A DNA stretch of 64,000 nucleotides from Pyrus communis (GCF_963583255.1 NC_084818.1:15998222-16062221), one strand, 5' to 3'. Shown: positions 21,763 to 35,228, numbered from the stretch's first letter. Notes: generated by a model not told the origin, from the letters alone. Numbers and translations: made by a program.

Positions 21763-23903
21763 TCATTCACCAAGTTGGACTGCCTCCTTAAGCAATCTCT
21801 CAAAATTATTGTATGATGATCCTCCAATATCAGTAGCTTCAACAGCTTTTTTCTTCCATTCCTTTGCCTTTTCCCTCATCTTCATCCCTCCTTCTCCTTC
21901 CAGCATTTCCTTAACAAGTGCTTCAATTTCATGGCGCTTCACATCAGGGCTCACCTCCATTCCAATCTCCCACGTTGTGCATGAGTAACGACAATTCGTT
22001 TGTTGCTCCGCAAAGAAAGGCCAACAAATTACTGGCACACCATGAGATATAGTTTCAATGGTAGAATTCCAACCACTGTGTGTTAGGAAAGCCCCAACAG
22101 ATGGATGAGCCAACACTTGGTCCTGTGCACACCAACCTGTAATATAACCCCTATCCTTAATCTCCTCCAAAAATTCCTCGGGCAAAATTGGTGAGTCGCC
22201 TTTTACCACGTCAGCCCTAACTATCCATAAAAATGGGTGCTTGCTATTTGCCAGCCCCCATGCAAACTCAATTAAATGCTGGCCTGTCATCATCGTTACG
22301 CTGCCATAATTGACGTACACAACTGAATTGGGTTTCTTTTTATCAAGCCATTCCAAACATTTTGTGTCTTCTTTCCATAAGTTTGAGTTAAGTGACTTGC
22401 TTTCAGGGAAATGCCTGCCAAGCAAATTAAGGGGGCCGATGGTGTATATGTTGGGGAACATTGTCGATATTACCTTTAACACTTCGTGTTCGAATTCGTC
22501 AAATGTGTTGAAGATGATTGCAGAAGAGTTCAAACAGTTAAGTGATTCGGATCCCAAGTAATTAAACATTATGTCGTTGAGATCAGTAACTCTAATGAAA
22601 CTTGGGATGTCCTTGAGCCGAACATTTTTCATACCTGGGATCCAATCAGTTGGTGTATCGAGTGTGCCATCATGCATGAAATTCTCATCTGAAATGCATG
22701 GAAGGTGAAGCATGTGTGATGATAGATAATTATGTTGACGGTTAGTTGATTAAAAAAAAAAAAAAATGAGATCGCAAAGTTTTATAGGTGATTGGTACAA
22801 AATCCCATAATTTAATCCGACAATCATTTCAACTCGGTCAGGACCGACTCTTACAAAGTTAAGATTGATTTTATTAAACCAAGTGATTAATCTTCCCCAA
22901 TAACGTGGCAGAAAAGATTTCTGAATAAAATTAACGCATTGATGTACTATATTTGGCAACCTGTTTATTAGATTGGTCCGCTTCTATTAGTAGTGTGATG
23001 TGATGCTGGACTAGACCCAATCACACACTAGAAAACAGGACCAGAATCTATAAGCCCCATAATTAATAATAAATCAAAATGAACACAAGAATATAAAAGG
23101 TACACAGGAAAGAACAAAGTGTCAAGTCTGGGTTATCTTATCCTTTGGACATGCTGGATTGCAGAGAAGATAAGAGTGCTGGAGTGCAGAGAAGGTACGA
23201 GGGAACACTGAAAAGACTAAAGAATCATCTTCCTGGATAAACAAAGGAATATGCCCTTCCAAGGGAAGGATGTGGATGATTTAACTCAAGTGTGTCATGA
23301 TAATTTATGTATACAAAAATGTTCATATACATAAATAAACTGATTAACGACAAAAGCGTAAAAAAAACAAATGGAAATTAAAGAAGTACCTTTGAACGGA
23401 ATAATGCCACGTTTGACAAGTTCGCTGTATTGCAAGTACCCCATGAAGCCACAAGCAGAGGCCGTCCATAACGTAACCTCCGGAATGCCTAATTCTCTAG
23501 CAGCTTTGCTCCCGAAGGTCATGGTACCATCTGCAACTATGCAAGTAACTTGTGGCACTTGAGATGAGGAATTGATCTTAGTCACTAGCTCTTTAAACGG
23601 ACCAAGACAAGTTTTCTTAATGGAGTCACATAAAGTTGGAACATCTTGGGTTCCATCCTTATCCGAAGGAGGCAACCCGTCCGGTATGGTCTCGAACACA
23701 AAGTCCGGTAGACCCTTAACGGAGTCGGGACCTTTTGACCGGATTAAACGGTTGTGGTTGAACTCGGTGTTGACAAAGGTTATGTGGAAGTCCCTTGAGT
23801 GAATAAACTTGGCCAATTGCATCATGGGGTTAACATGGCCTTGTGCTGGGTATGGGACAAAAACCGCATGCCCTTTTTTGGTTGCTCGTTCTAATGGACT
23901 CAT
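21763..23903 (-). CDS. UGT85-family UDP-glycosyltransferase, copy 1
   Basis: Two exons: 23390-23903 (514 nt) and 21763-22688 (926 nt), joined across a 701-base GT-AG intron, giving 479 aa. This is the usual length and intron position for UGT85A genes. Family GT1 enzymes move a sugar, normally glucose from UDP-glucose, onto small acceptors in the cytosol. His23 (PAQGHVNP) is the expected catalytic base and Asp125 (VADG) its partner. The PSPG donor-binding box runs from Trp357 to Gln400 with HSGWNS. The C-terminus [11 protein letters not shown] is UGT85-like. The start at MSPLER is the first ATG after the TATA box. In Rosaceae the family includes mandelonitrile glucosyltransferases, but the acceptor here cannot be read from sequence. 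No disabling change is seen. Confidence 0.93.
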
Positions 23904-23979
23904 CTTCTCTCTTTGGTCTTTACCGAAAACTCGGAAAGTGCTCAGCTTCGAGGTCTTACTCGTGTGGTGAAAGCTAACT

Positions 23980-25687
23980 TCAATCCTGTGCTATTTATAG
24001 AAAATCTGGGTCAACTTTTCTTTGGCACGTGAAACTGACTCTGGCTAATGCTTTTCACTTTATAGATAGTCTCATAAGCAATTCAGTTTTTTTTTATTTT
24101 TATTTTTTTTTAAATATACTTTTGAGATGAAAAATAATAAATAATACATTTTTCTCTACTTACACACCATTGGTCATAAATAAAAAAAAAAAGTAGGTAA
24201 AAATAACTCCCTTTTCAAAGTTTATAACAAGAAACTTTTGCCACACGTCTAATTTTTGTCACACCTTCTAATTATCCTAAAAGAGCCTAGTAGTCTATCA
24301 TCATTTTTTTATTTTAAATCTTAGCAGACTCTATAGAACATAATTCACATTTAAGGGGGATTCGGGTCTCATCATCAGGTTTACAACTTGTCCAGGTGAC
24401 ATTTTCACAATGAGTATTTACACGTGTATTTACAGACCAATTGGACTAGAAAGTCAAAGTCAGCTCTATAAATGGTACATCATGTGTTATTATGTAAGTG
24501 GTGAGAAATTGTATTTTTTATGTTATTAATTTTTTTAAGACAAGAATCTCACCACTTGTATAAAAACACGCGATGTACCACTCTGTATTCCGGACACATT
24601 GAAATTTTCATCTATTCATCTCAACTTCTTTTCTTCCCTTTCGTAGAAGCTAAGATCTGGATCAGATCAATATTCTTACCACTACTCTCTAAGACGTATT
24701 ACAGTATTGGTGTGGTCCTTTCCTCTTTTTTTTTTTTTTTTTTTTTATATCCAACAAATCACTGAATACAGCCAATGAAAAAAATCTAATCGATTGGTGT
24801 GTCCCTTTCCTTTTTTTTTTTTTTTATTTTTTTTTTATTTTAATATCCAACAAATTATTGAATACAGTCAATGAAAAATTGTAATTGACTTACGTGGTTC
24901 TCATTGAAGGGTAAACTACGAAAAGCATTAGTCAAATTATCCAACAAATTATCGTATTCCTACCAAGACTTTACATACCAAACTACGAAAAGAATGAGAG
25001 GTTGTTAGATTATCCTTAATTGATCCAGAATCCTCTGCGTATAGAATTGTTAATCTAATCGATTGGCGTTTCCTTTTCCTTTTTTTTTTTTTTTTTAATA
25101 TCCAACAAGTTATTGAATACAATCAATGAAAAATTGTAATGGACTTACGTGGTTCTCATTGAAGGGTAAACTACGAAAAGCATTAGTCAAATTATCCAAC
25201 AAATTATCATATTCCTACCAAGACTTTATGTACCAAACTACGAAAAGAATGAGAGGTTGTTAGATTATCCTTAATTGATCCAGAATCCTCTTCGTATAGA
25301 ATTGTAATTTTCAATTATATTTAGGGTAGGATTCCTATTTTAAGAGGGATTAATATTACTTCATATATATTGTAATATTTTATACACATCAATACAAGAA
25401 GTCACAATTCTACATAATACCACTCATCTAGGTTTTCTATTTAGTTCATCTGCTTCTCCTTCTCTTTCTTCTCTCATCCACCATATTAGGCTTAGGGGTA
25501 ATTGGGCCTTGTCTTGTCTTTTAGTGTTGGAAAAAAAATGGTGTAATTGCTATATTAAATCATATAAAAAAAAATAGTACATGCAATTATATATTAAAGT
25601 AATGCATACACATAAGTAACCATTGTTAAATGAAAACGACATAATGGATTAGAAAAAACTTAAAAATACGGTCTAGGCCAATGTTAA
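23980..25687 (-). promoter_or_regulatory. UGT1 upstream region (copy C)
   Basis: It matches 1-1710 nearly base for base, including the fold-back at 24473-24580 and both 268-bp tandem copies. It ends at the tandem-duplication breakpoint near 25687, where it fuses to the 3' flank of UGT2 (homologous to 21680 onward). The UGT1 upstream region therefore directly abuts the UGT2 terminator region. No gene is seen. Confidence 0.75.
23991..24001 (-). promoter_or_regulatory. TATA box of UGT1
   Basis: The minus strand reads TCTATAAATAG, 88-98 bases upstream of the ATG. A G-box CACGTG lies at 24026-24031. Confidence 0.7.
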
Positions 25688-25795
25688 ATACATTAAAAGG
25701 CAATACTAAATGAAAATAAGATAAATCCCTGGTAAATAAAAGAATATATGATAGTTCAGGAAAAGGGACCAAACGTGTTCCTGACCCATAGCAAG

Positions 25796-27890
25796 TCATT
25801 CACCAAGTTGGAGTGCCTCCTTAAGCAATCTCTCAAAATTATTGTATGATGATCCTCCAACATCAGTAGCTTCAACAGCTTTTTTCTTCCATTCCTTTGC
25901 CTTTTCCCTCATCTTCATCCCTCCTTCTCCTTCCAGCATTTCCTTAACAAGTGCTTCAATTTCATGGCGCTTCACATCAGGGCTCACCTCCATTCCAATC
26001 TCCCATGTTGTGCATGAGTACCGACAATTCGTTTGTTGCTCTGCAAAGAAAGGCCAGCAAATTACTGGCAAACCATGAGATATAGTTTCAATGGTAGAAT
26101 TCCAACCACTGTGTGTTAGGAAAGCCCCAACAGATGGATGAGCCAACACTTGGTCCTGTGCACACCAACCTGTAATATAACCCCTATCCTTAATCTCCTC
26201 CAAAAATTCCTCGGGCAAAATTGGTGTGTCGCCCTTTACCACGTCAGCCCTAACTATCCATAAAAATGGGTGCTTGCTATTTGCCAGCCCCCATGCAAAC
26301 TCAATCAAATGCTGGCCTGTCATCATCGTTACGCTGCCATAATTGACGTACACAACTGAATTGGGTTTCTTTTTATCAAGCCATTCCAAACATTTTGTGT
26401 CTTCTTTCCATAAGTTTGAGTTAAGTGACTTGCTTTCGGGGAAATGCCTGCCAAGCAAATTAAGGGGGCCGATGGTGTATATGTTGGGGAACATTGTCGA
26501 TATTACCTTTAACACTTCGCGTTCGAATTCGTCAAATGTGTTGAAGATGATTGCAGAAGAGTTCAAACAGTTAAGTGATTCGGATCCCAAGTAATTAAAC
26601 ATTATGTCGTTGAGATCAGTAACTCTAATGAAACTTGGGATGTCCTTGAGCCGAACATTTTTCATACCTGGGATCCAATAAGTTGGTGTATCGAGTGTGC
26701 CATCATGCATGAAATTCTCATCTGAAATGCATGGAAGGTGAAGCATGTGTGATGATAGATAATTATGTTGACGGTTAGTTGATAAAAAAAAAAATATATG
26801 AGATCTCATAGTTTTATAGGTGATTGGTGCAAAATCCCATAATTTAATCCGACAATCATTTCAACGCATTGATTAATCTTCCCCAATAACGTGGCAGAAA
26901 AGATTTCTGAATAAAATTAACGCATTGATGTACTATATTTGGCAACCTGTTTATTAGACTGGTCCGCTTCTATTAGTAGTGTGATGTGATGCTGGACTAG
27001 ACCCAATCACACACTAGAAAACAGGACCAGAATCTATAAGCCCCATAATTAATAATAAATCAAAATGAACACAAGAATATAAAAGGTACACAGGAAAGAA
27101 CAAAGTGTCAAGTCTGGGTTATCTTATCCTTTGGACATGCTGGATTGCAAAGAAGATAAGAGTGCTGGAGTGCAGAGAAGGTACGAGGGAACACTGGAAA
27201 GACTAAAGAATCATCTTCCTGGATAAACAAAGGAATATGCCCTTGGAAGGGAAGGATGTGGATGATTTAACTCAAGTGTGTCATGATAATTTATGTAAAC
27301 AAAAATGTTCATATACATAAATAAACTGATTAACGACAAAAGCGTAAAAAAAAACAAATGGAAATTAAAGAAGTACCTTTGAACGGAATAATGCCACGTT
27401 TGACAAGTTCGCTGTATTGCAAGTACCCCATGAAGCCACAAGCAGAGGCCGTCCATAACGTAACCTCCGGAATGCCTAATTCTCTAGCAGCTTTGCTCCC
27501 AAAGGTCATGATACCATCTGCAACTATGCAAGTAACTTGTGGCACTTGAGATGAGGAATTGATCTTAGTCACTAGCTCTTTAAACGGACCAAGACAAGTT
27601 TTCTTAATGGAGTCACATAAAGTTGGAACATCTTGGGTTCCATCCTTATCCGAAGGAGGCAACCCGTCCGGTATGGTCTCGAACACAAAGTCCGGTAGAC
27701 CCTTAACGGAGTCGGGACCTTTTGACCGGATTAAACGGTTGTGGTTGAACTCGGTGTTGACAAAGGTTATGTGGAAGTCCCTTGAGTGAATAAACTTGGC
27801 CAATTGCATCATGGGGTTAACATGGCCTTGTGCTGGGTATGGGACAAAAACCGCATGCCCTTTTTTGGTTGCTCGTTCTAATGGACTCAT
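25796..27890 (-). CDS. UGT85-family UDP-glycosyltransferase, copy 2
   Basis: Two exons: 27377-27890 (514 nt) and 25796-26721 (926 nt), with a 655-base intron, giving 479 aa. It differs from copy 1 at seven residues by eye: T127I, D186Y, H239R, S337T, V389L, I459V and V475L (copy 1 to copy 2). His23, Asp125 and the PSPG box are kept. T127I lies two residues from the catalytic Asp and V389L lies in the PSPG box. A GTG-initiated extension upstream is not used; the homologous codon in copy 1 is not even GTG. The intron is 46 bases shorter than in copy 1. It arose by tandem duplication of a unit of about 4 kb. The acceptor is unknown. Confidence 0.93.
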
Positions 27891-27977
27891 CTTCTCTCTT
27901 TGGTCTTTACCGAAAACTCGGGAAGTGCTCACCTTCGAGGTCTTACTCGTGTGGTGAAAGCTAACTTCAATCCTGTG

Positions 27978-27988
27978 CTATTTATAGA
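27978..27988 (-). promoter_or_regulatory. TATA box of UGT2
   Basis: The minus strand reads TCTATAAATAG, 88-98 bases upstream of the ATG, with a G-box CACGTG at 28013-28018. Confidence 0.7.
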
Positions 27989-28455
27989 AAATGTGGGTCA
28001 ACTTTTCTTTGGCACGTGAAACTGACTTTGGCTAATGCTTTTCACTTTATAGATAGTCTCATAAGCAATTCAGATTTTTTATTTTTTTATTTTTTTTTAA
28101 ATATAGTTTTGAGATGAAAAATAATAAATAATACATTTTTCTCCACTTACACATCATTGGTCATAAATAAAAAAAAAAAGTAGGTAAAAATAACTCCCTT
28201 TTCAAAGTTTATAACAAGAAACTTTTGCCAAACGTCTAATTTTTGTCACACCTTCTAATTATCCTAAAAGAGCCTAGTAGTCTATTATCATTTTTTTTTT
28301 AAATATTAGCAGACTCTTGAACATAATTCACATTTAAGTGGGATTCGGGTGTCATCATCAGGTTTACAACTTGTCCAGGTGACATTTTCATAATGACTAT
28401 TTACACGTGTATTTACCAATCAATTGGACTAGAAAGTCAAAGTCAATTATATAGA

Positions 28456-28563
28456 TGGTACATCATATGTTATTATGTATGTGGTGAGAAATTTTATTTT
28501 TTATGTTATTAATTTTTTTAAGACAAGAATCTCACTACTTGTATAAAAACACGTGGTATACCA
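28456..28563. repeat. Fold-back repeat in UGT2 upstream region
   Basis: The orthologous copy of the element at 494-601. Its right arm has CACGTGGTAT and the left arm has lost its G-box-like core. Confidence 0.5.
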
Positions 28564-28776
28564 CTCCGTATTCCAGACACATTGAAATTTTCATCTATTC
28601 ATCTCAACTTCTTTTCTTCCCTTTTGCGGAAGCTAAGATCTGGATCGGATCAATATTCATACCACTACTCTCTAAGACGTATTACATTATTGGTGTGGTC
28701 CTTTCCTCTTTTGTTTTTTTATACCCAACAAATCATTGAATACAGCCAATGAAAAAAATCTAATCGATTGGCGTGT

Positions 28777-30980
28777 TGACACACCCCGACCGAGATCGGA
28801 GCGTGCTGGCCGTCACATGAAGGTGACGTAACCATGTGCACGTGCGGAAGCTAATAAAACAGTAATATAAAAGTACGAATAATTTAAAAACTAGCATACA
28901 ACGTCCTAGAACAAGTGCTAGCATAAGTGAGATACAAATTCAGAGCAAGACTATAGCAGTCCAAAAGAAAAGTTGCGACAAAAGTACACCCGAAGGTGAC
29001 CCTACGCTGGTGAGTATCTGTCAGAAAAGCCGGAAGAACCCTCTGGGAGACCACCGACACTGTTAATCAACTAGAACCTGGAGGGGCGCAAAACAAAAGC
29101 GTGAGTGGGCAAAAACAAAGCTCTTTGAAAACCATTTAGCAAAATACATTCTAACCCCTCGCCGTAAAACCTGTATACTTCCCAGAAAATAATCATATAT
29201 ACGTACGTATAAAAATGCCAATCATGCTCAAGGGTATGCCAAACATGCTCAACAATGTGCCATGTCAAAGTCTCATAATGATATGCAAGTGCTCAGGTAT
29301 AACTCATATCAATAGCATAACATCTGGCAGCCGGAGTCACCTAACGTGACCTGTACGGCTGCATATAGAGCTCAAATCTCAAAACTCAATAACTGAACCT
29401 GCCCACGAGTCGGAACCACCTAAAGTGGTCTGTACGACAGGCCTGGGTGTAACATATATATACGCTCTAGTGCTACGATCACGTGAAGGCTGTGCGAATA
29501 ATCGCGGGTCACCTACGAGTCGGAACCACCTAAAGTGGTCTGTACGACAGGACTGTGCACCTAACTTGGATCCAAGCTGAGTGTGTGGTGCGGGAGGTGA
29601 ACATCACGTGAAGGACTGTGCCCTACTCTGGGCGGGAGCACTAACACCGAGGGTGCAGATTATGAGCTCTCTAAGCATCTCAAACTACTACTGAATATAA
29701 ACATGCATACCATTTACCTGGCACTTACCTGTGCGTCCACGACACCCAATACGCATATATAAATGTATGCCACTACTAATGCATGTGATGATGCATAAAC
29801 AATAATAATAACGTGCATGGCATAAATCAAATACTCATTTTTAATCAATTTCTGGGAATATAATTGTATATAGGTATATACAAAAAACAAAGGCCCACTC
29901 ACTGGTAAGTGGAAGGGTCGTAGCCCCCCTGCCTCGAGTGCGAACGCTCGTCCTCGGGGTATGTGTCACCTATATGCGAAATAACTATAAAAACGTTAAC
30001 TTTAAAGCACATAACCAACTTCTCGTAATAACTTCTCATACATTGCTCAAAATGGACAAATGAATATACCAACGTGCTCTACACAACCTCAGGATCACAA
30101 CCCTATTTTTAGAAAAAATTTCCTCCGCCGTACGCGCCCCCACGCGCTGGCCAAGGCACGGCCACACGCGCCGGCCACGCGCAGGCACGTGCGGCGCACA
30201 CGGACGGCGTCAACTGACGTCGTGAGGAATATTCTGTTATCTCTAACGGATTCCGTCAACGGGGTCAGGAATATTCCGTCAGATTTGACGGAATATTCCG
30301 TCACCTTCTCCGGCGACGTCGCCGGCGCCGGAAAACTGGAAAAACTTCAAACTTCGTTTTCTCACTCGTTTCTCAACCATTTTCCATGATTCTTGAACCA
30401 AAATGAAGCTTAGGGCTATTAGAATCACGATATACTACTTTTAAAGGCTAAAAACTACGCGATCATACCTGTCTTCAAACTCAAAAACCGGCCAACTTCG
30501 AAACCCACGATTCCGACGTCCAATTTCGTCCAACGAGCTACTCCGATGTTCCCTAGGACCTTACTAAGACACCTATAAGCTTCAAAATCCCAAAAACGAG
30601 CTAGATCAATGTTTGCATGAACAGTGCACAAATCGGAGTTTGTGAAATCGACGTGAAAACGTCGGAGTTCTCACCTGAAAATGGTATGGCTGTGTTCTCC
30701 TCGACCTCACGAGCTCAATTGTGTCCTTGGTTTCCTCGATCTGTGAACGTTCGAGTGAGTGTGTGCTTGTCCGTACGTTTTAAGGTGAACGGGAAGGGAG
30801 AGGGAGATGAGAGACAGAGACAGAGAAAGGGCAGAGAGAGACAGTGAGTGTGAATGTGTGTGTGTGTGGCCCAGCACATGCCACAACACACAAAACAACC
30901 AATAATGTCAAAGAAACGAACTAGGGATAAAGTTGACACTTCACACGTGCGTTTCGATATTTCCGGGACGGGATGTCACA
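28777..30980 (-). mobile_element. Solo LTR of the gypsy family, upstream of UGT2
   Basis: 2204 bp, starting TGACACACCCCG and ending GGGATGTCACA, flanked by the target duplication CGTGT (28772-28776 and 30981-30985). It is homologous along its length to the LTR at 6526-8652. The two other UGT upstream regions (about 820 and 24800) show the uninterrupted site. It lies about 0.9 kb upstream of the UGT2 start and in the same orientation. ORFs inside are LTR noise. Confidence 0.92.
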
Positions 30981-32139
30981 CGTGTCCCTTTCCTTTTTGT
31001 TTTTTTGTTTTTTTGTTTTTTTTAATATCCAACAAATTATTGAATACAGTCAACGAAAATTTCTAATTGGCTTATGTGGTCATTGAAGGGTAAACTACAA
31101 AAAGAATTAGTCAAATTATCCAACAAATTGTCGTATTCCTACTAAGACTTGACGTATCAAACTACAAAAAGAATGAGAGGTTGTTAGATTATCCTTAATT
31201 GATCCAGAATCCTCTTAGTATGGAATTGTAATTTTCAATTATATTTAGGGTAGGATTCCTATTTTAAGAGGGATTAATATTACTTCATATATATTGTAAT
31301 ATTTTATACACATCAATACAAGAAGTCATAATTCTACATAATACCACTCATGTAGGTTTTCTATTTAGTTCATCTGCTTCTCCTTCTCTTTCTTCTCTCA
31401 TCCACCATATTAGGCTTAGGGGTAATTGGGCCTTGTCTTGTCTTTTAGTGTTGGAAAAAAAGGTGTAATTGCTATATTAAATCATATATAAAAAAAAAAA
31501 AAATAGTACATGCAATTATATATCAAAGTAATGCATACTCATAAGTAACCATTGTTAAATGAAAATGACATAATAGATTAGAAAAAACCTAAAAATACGG
31601 TCTAGGCCAATGTTAGGCATTCTGTCCTTGAGACAAGTTTACATCCACTACAGTGCTCATGGTTGACCGGCAGTTGTCTTCCAGAATACAACGACAACAT
31701 CCATGTAATAGTAGCACTCCAAATCACAAGACTCCAATGAATCACGATTGTGTTGAAAACTCTCTCATATAGACTCAATGAGACTCTCTAATGTTTAGTG
31801 CACTCTTTCTACTGTTATCTCTGCGATTGTCGGAGCACAACCGGAGAGAGAGACTGTGTGAGGGGTTGTAGTCAGGTTCTGAGGTATGGTTTTTCTATAT
31901 GAGTGCTAGGGTTCCGTTTTTGCTGCGTTGAGAAAATTGGGCTTAGGGAACAGAGTAATTGGCCTGATACAATAAAACTGCAAGAGAGCCATTTAATGTA
32001 ATGAGAGTGGAAGACTTCCAAAGGTAAGATTCCAGTACTAATGCCATTTAATGTAAAGTATAATTGATCAGATATGATTCAAGATGATAATGAAGAATTA
32101 TTATATTATTGTTAATTGATTAAATTTCGTTTGTTACTT

Positions 32140-33751
32140 ACAGTGGTGGTTCGAATATTCTATTATACAAATTAACCCCCATAAGATATCCCGAGTTCAT
32201 AAACCCCATTTGTTAGTCATCTTATCTAATTCATTGATCTCCAGCCCACATTGACAATTTATCTCGCTGATATCCTATTCTAATGTGCAAACCGGGCTTG
32301 CCTGGGACCTAGTTCACAATTAATAGATTCAACTACACAAAAGATCCCTTCTAATTACCTTCATTTCCAGACCAATCTCAACACTAAATAATGTGTCACA
32401 TGAATGATGCACAAATAATGTCATTCATCTTTCACATATATCATAGTATGTTCTCAACAAATAACATTTCAGCAATAATTCCATAACCAATAACAAGTAA
32501 ACACTCAACTAAAGCAATTAGCCAAATAATATCCAACCACATTAATCAATTAAAAAAATCAAGAATATTATAACACTTCACGAAATTTAATAAAATCAAT
32601 TTCCCTAAAGGTCTGCCGTATTTCCCCTACCTGAATTTCAAAGCTAAACTGAAAATCTACATCACTACCGAAATAACTAAACTCTACGTACTTGAACAAG
32701 CTCATTGATCACGTCTAAATACTATGTATTTCTTCCACTCTTATCTTTTCTAATCTCTCTTACTATATATAAATATATAAAAATATAGACATAAATATTT
32801 ATACACACACACACACATTTTTTTGCATGGTTTCCTAAATTGCACAACCGATTCTTTTCCTAGGGATCCTAGAAATCTCGTGATCGTGACCATTCATTGT
32901 ACATCGTGCAGTCAATTTTTATTAGGTACTATTTATATTTAATTTTAAATTTTAAAATTTAAAATAATTTCTAACTGCACAATGTACGATTAACGATTAT
33001 GATCACGATATCCTTATAAAAAGGATCTGGCGAAGATCATTTCCGGATTAACTTGACAACTATTCAGAATGGGATAAAGAAAACAGATGGAACACTTATG
33101 GAATTGACGCATGGCTATGTAGTATTATGGTTCGACACTTGGTATACATGTGTCATCATAATACGAATGCTGGAGGCTTATCACAATGTTTGCAGGAGGT
33201 GTAAAGAAATTGGCCATTCAAACTTGTAAATATCCATACGTGTAAAAAGAGGCACAAATCAAATTGGCCACTCAAACTTTCAGCAAGATAAAAAAATCAA
33301 CCTATCCAATCAAAAACCCCTTCTGGAGTGGACGGAAATGAATAAGAAATACTAAGTCGTCCCATATAAACCTAGAACTTTGGTTCTTGCCAAAATTTGT
33401 GAGACTTTATAATAAGTATACGTGTAAGGAAAGGCCACCTCCTACTTATATTTGTTTAGCAATTTGGCTACCTTATCTAGTCACTTTCCACCTAGTATAC
33501 TACTAACATGACAAATGTCTTTGGACTGGCATGTTGGCTAATCCCACGTGGAAAACTTAGCCACTCAGTTGCTGCCATGTGTCATCAATTCATGGGTCCA
33601 GCTATAAATTCTAAATTCATATGAACTCTGAAATGTATTTTAAAAATGTCACCAGCTCATAATAATTCCTACTATCTTCATAAAATGACCTTTTCAATAA
33701 ATAGTTTCCAAATAATTCTCTTCTTTAGTAATAAATTATCGGGGCCTCACA
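32140..33751. repeat. Partial outer LTR, second copy, with two empty sites
   Basis: The distal 1.6 kb of the LTR described at 5424-16521. Near 32770 the uninterrupted string ACTATATATAAATATAT is the pre-insertion site of the gypsy element. Near 33340 GGAAATGAATAAG is that of the 1.08-kb solo LTR. Confidence 0.85.
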
Positions 33752-34606
33752 AGTACAAAGTACAAACCCAAAAAGAACAAAAAAAAAAAAAAAAAAAAAA
33801 CCATAAAATCAGTTGAAACAAAAGACAATAATTTGCAAAGGCTACTGAGATAGCAACTTGAGTATGCTTTCTTGAAAATATACGTTGGCACAATTATAAT
33901 AAGTTTTCAATTCTTTCCAAATTATATAATAAATTTAATTATTTTTATAAGATATATAATAAATTTACTTTAATCTACATAGACATGTGCCTAGGCGTTA
34001 AACCTTAGTCCGACGTTCGATTAGTACCTAACGTCTTTTAGAACCTTGCCATGATCCATTATAAAATTTTGCACTTAGAAAGTGGAATATAGCTGACAAG
34101 GTATTTGGTGTACAATAAGAGAGGCCAGAGGGCAAGGTATTTTGCTATTGTTGTATCATTGGCAAAGACCATATATAATGACGTTGTACAATGCTAAGGT
34201 GTTGTTTATGCAAATCGAGTAACTTTTATGTAGAATCGTAATATACTCGCTGCTCCAGATACCGTAATTAACCTTTTGTTAAGGTGAAGATACAACCACC
34301 ATCACCATCAGAGAAGAATGCGAACTAAATTAAGCATTCACCATCACTTTTTGAAGAAGGCTTGCTCAATGCAATGTTCTATTAAGGTAAACAAATATAT
34401 TATTAAAAGAAACGAAGGCAAAATTTTCACAGCTCACTGTCCAAATATAGCGCAAACTCAGGCCAGGCCAAAGCATACTTCTGTATAGGGTTGACAGTAA
34501 TATGCTATGCGGCCATATGCTGCAGGACCCGAGGAATACATTTGTGTGATGTTGCATTAGGCATGAGGTTGAGGAAGGCAGACAAAATGGGCAGCCTTGC
34601 TCCGAA

Positions 34607-34939
34607 ATGACTGAGTCCTACCTACCCATCTCTTCCTTTGACCTCTCAACCATCGTCGCTATCAATCATCCCACGGACTCCTTTGATTTTCCCAATTTCT
34701 TGTTTTTCTTTTTCGGCCAGTTGGTCAAAGTGTCGATCAAAAAAGAAGGAAAGCTTCGAGCTTTATCAAACAGAGAAATGGGTTTTTTTAGAGGAGGGAG
34801 GATCCCGGAAATTTTTAAATCACATTCGTTCATTGTACATCGTGCAGTCAGAAATCATTATAATTTTTTTTTATTTAAAATTGAATATAAGCGGTATCTG
34901 ATGAACACTGACCACATAATGTACGATGAATATATATGA
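34607..34939 (+). CDS. Conserved short ORF, second copy
   Basis: 110 codons; the first 75 or so match the ORF at 17153 and then the frame runs into different sequence. There is no recognised domain and it is probably not a gene. Confidence 0.15.
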   Translation: MTESYLPISSFDLSTIVAINHPTDSFDFPNFLFFFFGQLVKVSIKKEGKLRALSNREMGFFRGGRIPEIFKSHSFIVHRAVRNHYNFFLFKIEYKRYLMNTDHIMYDEYI

Positions 34940-35159
34940 TTGGAGGATTCTTGGGATCCTCACAAAAAGGATCCGGAGAGGATCCTCTCTCTTTTTAGAG
35001 ATGGGAAGAAGAAAGAGCGATGTCCAAGCAATAAAAAAAAATGTAGGAGGTCACGGGTTTAATGCTCCGAGCTGATGAGTTTGTTTGATTGTTGCTTGAT
35101 TGTGGCTATAAAAGAGATGGATAACTGTGACTTTTCATCAATTGTCTTACTTAAAAATA

Positions 35160-35182
35160 AATAAATAAATAAATAAATAAAA

Positions 35183-35228
<46 letters not shown>
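35160..35228. repeat. (TAAA)n/(TA)n microsatellite
   Basis: A short TAAA run followed by about 20 TA repeats; it is absent from the first copy of the region. Confidence 0.85.

Noticed and set aside
26722..26809. N-terminal extension of UGT2 exon 2
   Set aside because: This is intron read-through; the TTTCAG acceptor at 26722 and the match to UGT1 fix the exon start at 26721.
27891..27932. Upstream start for UGT2 adding 14 residues
   Set aside because: The codon is GTG, not ATG, and is not conserved in UGT1.
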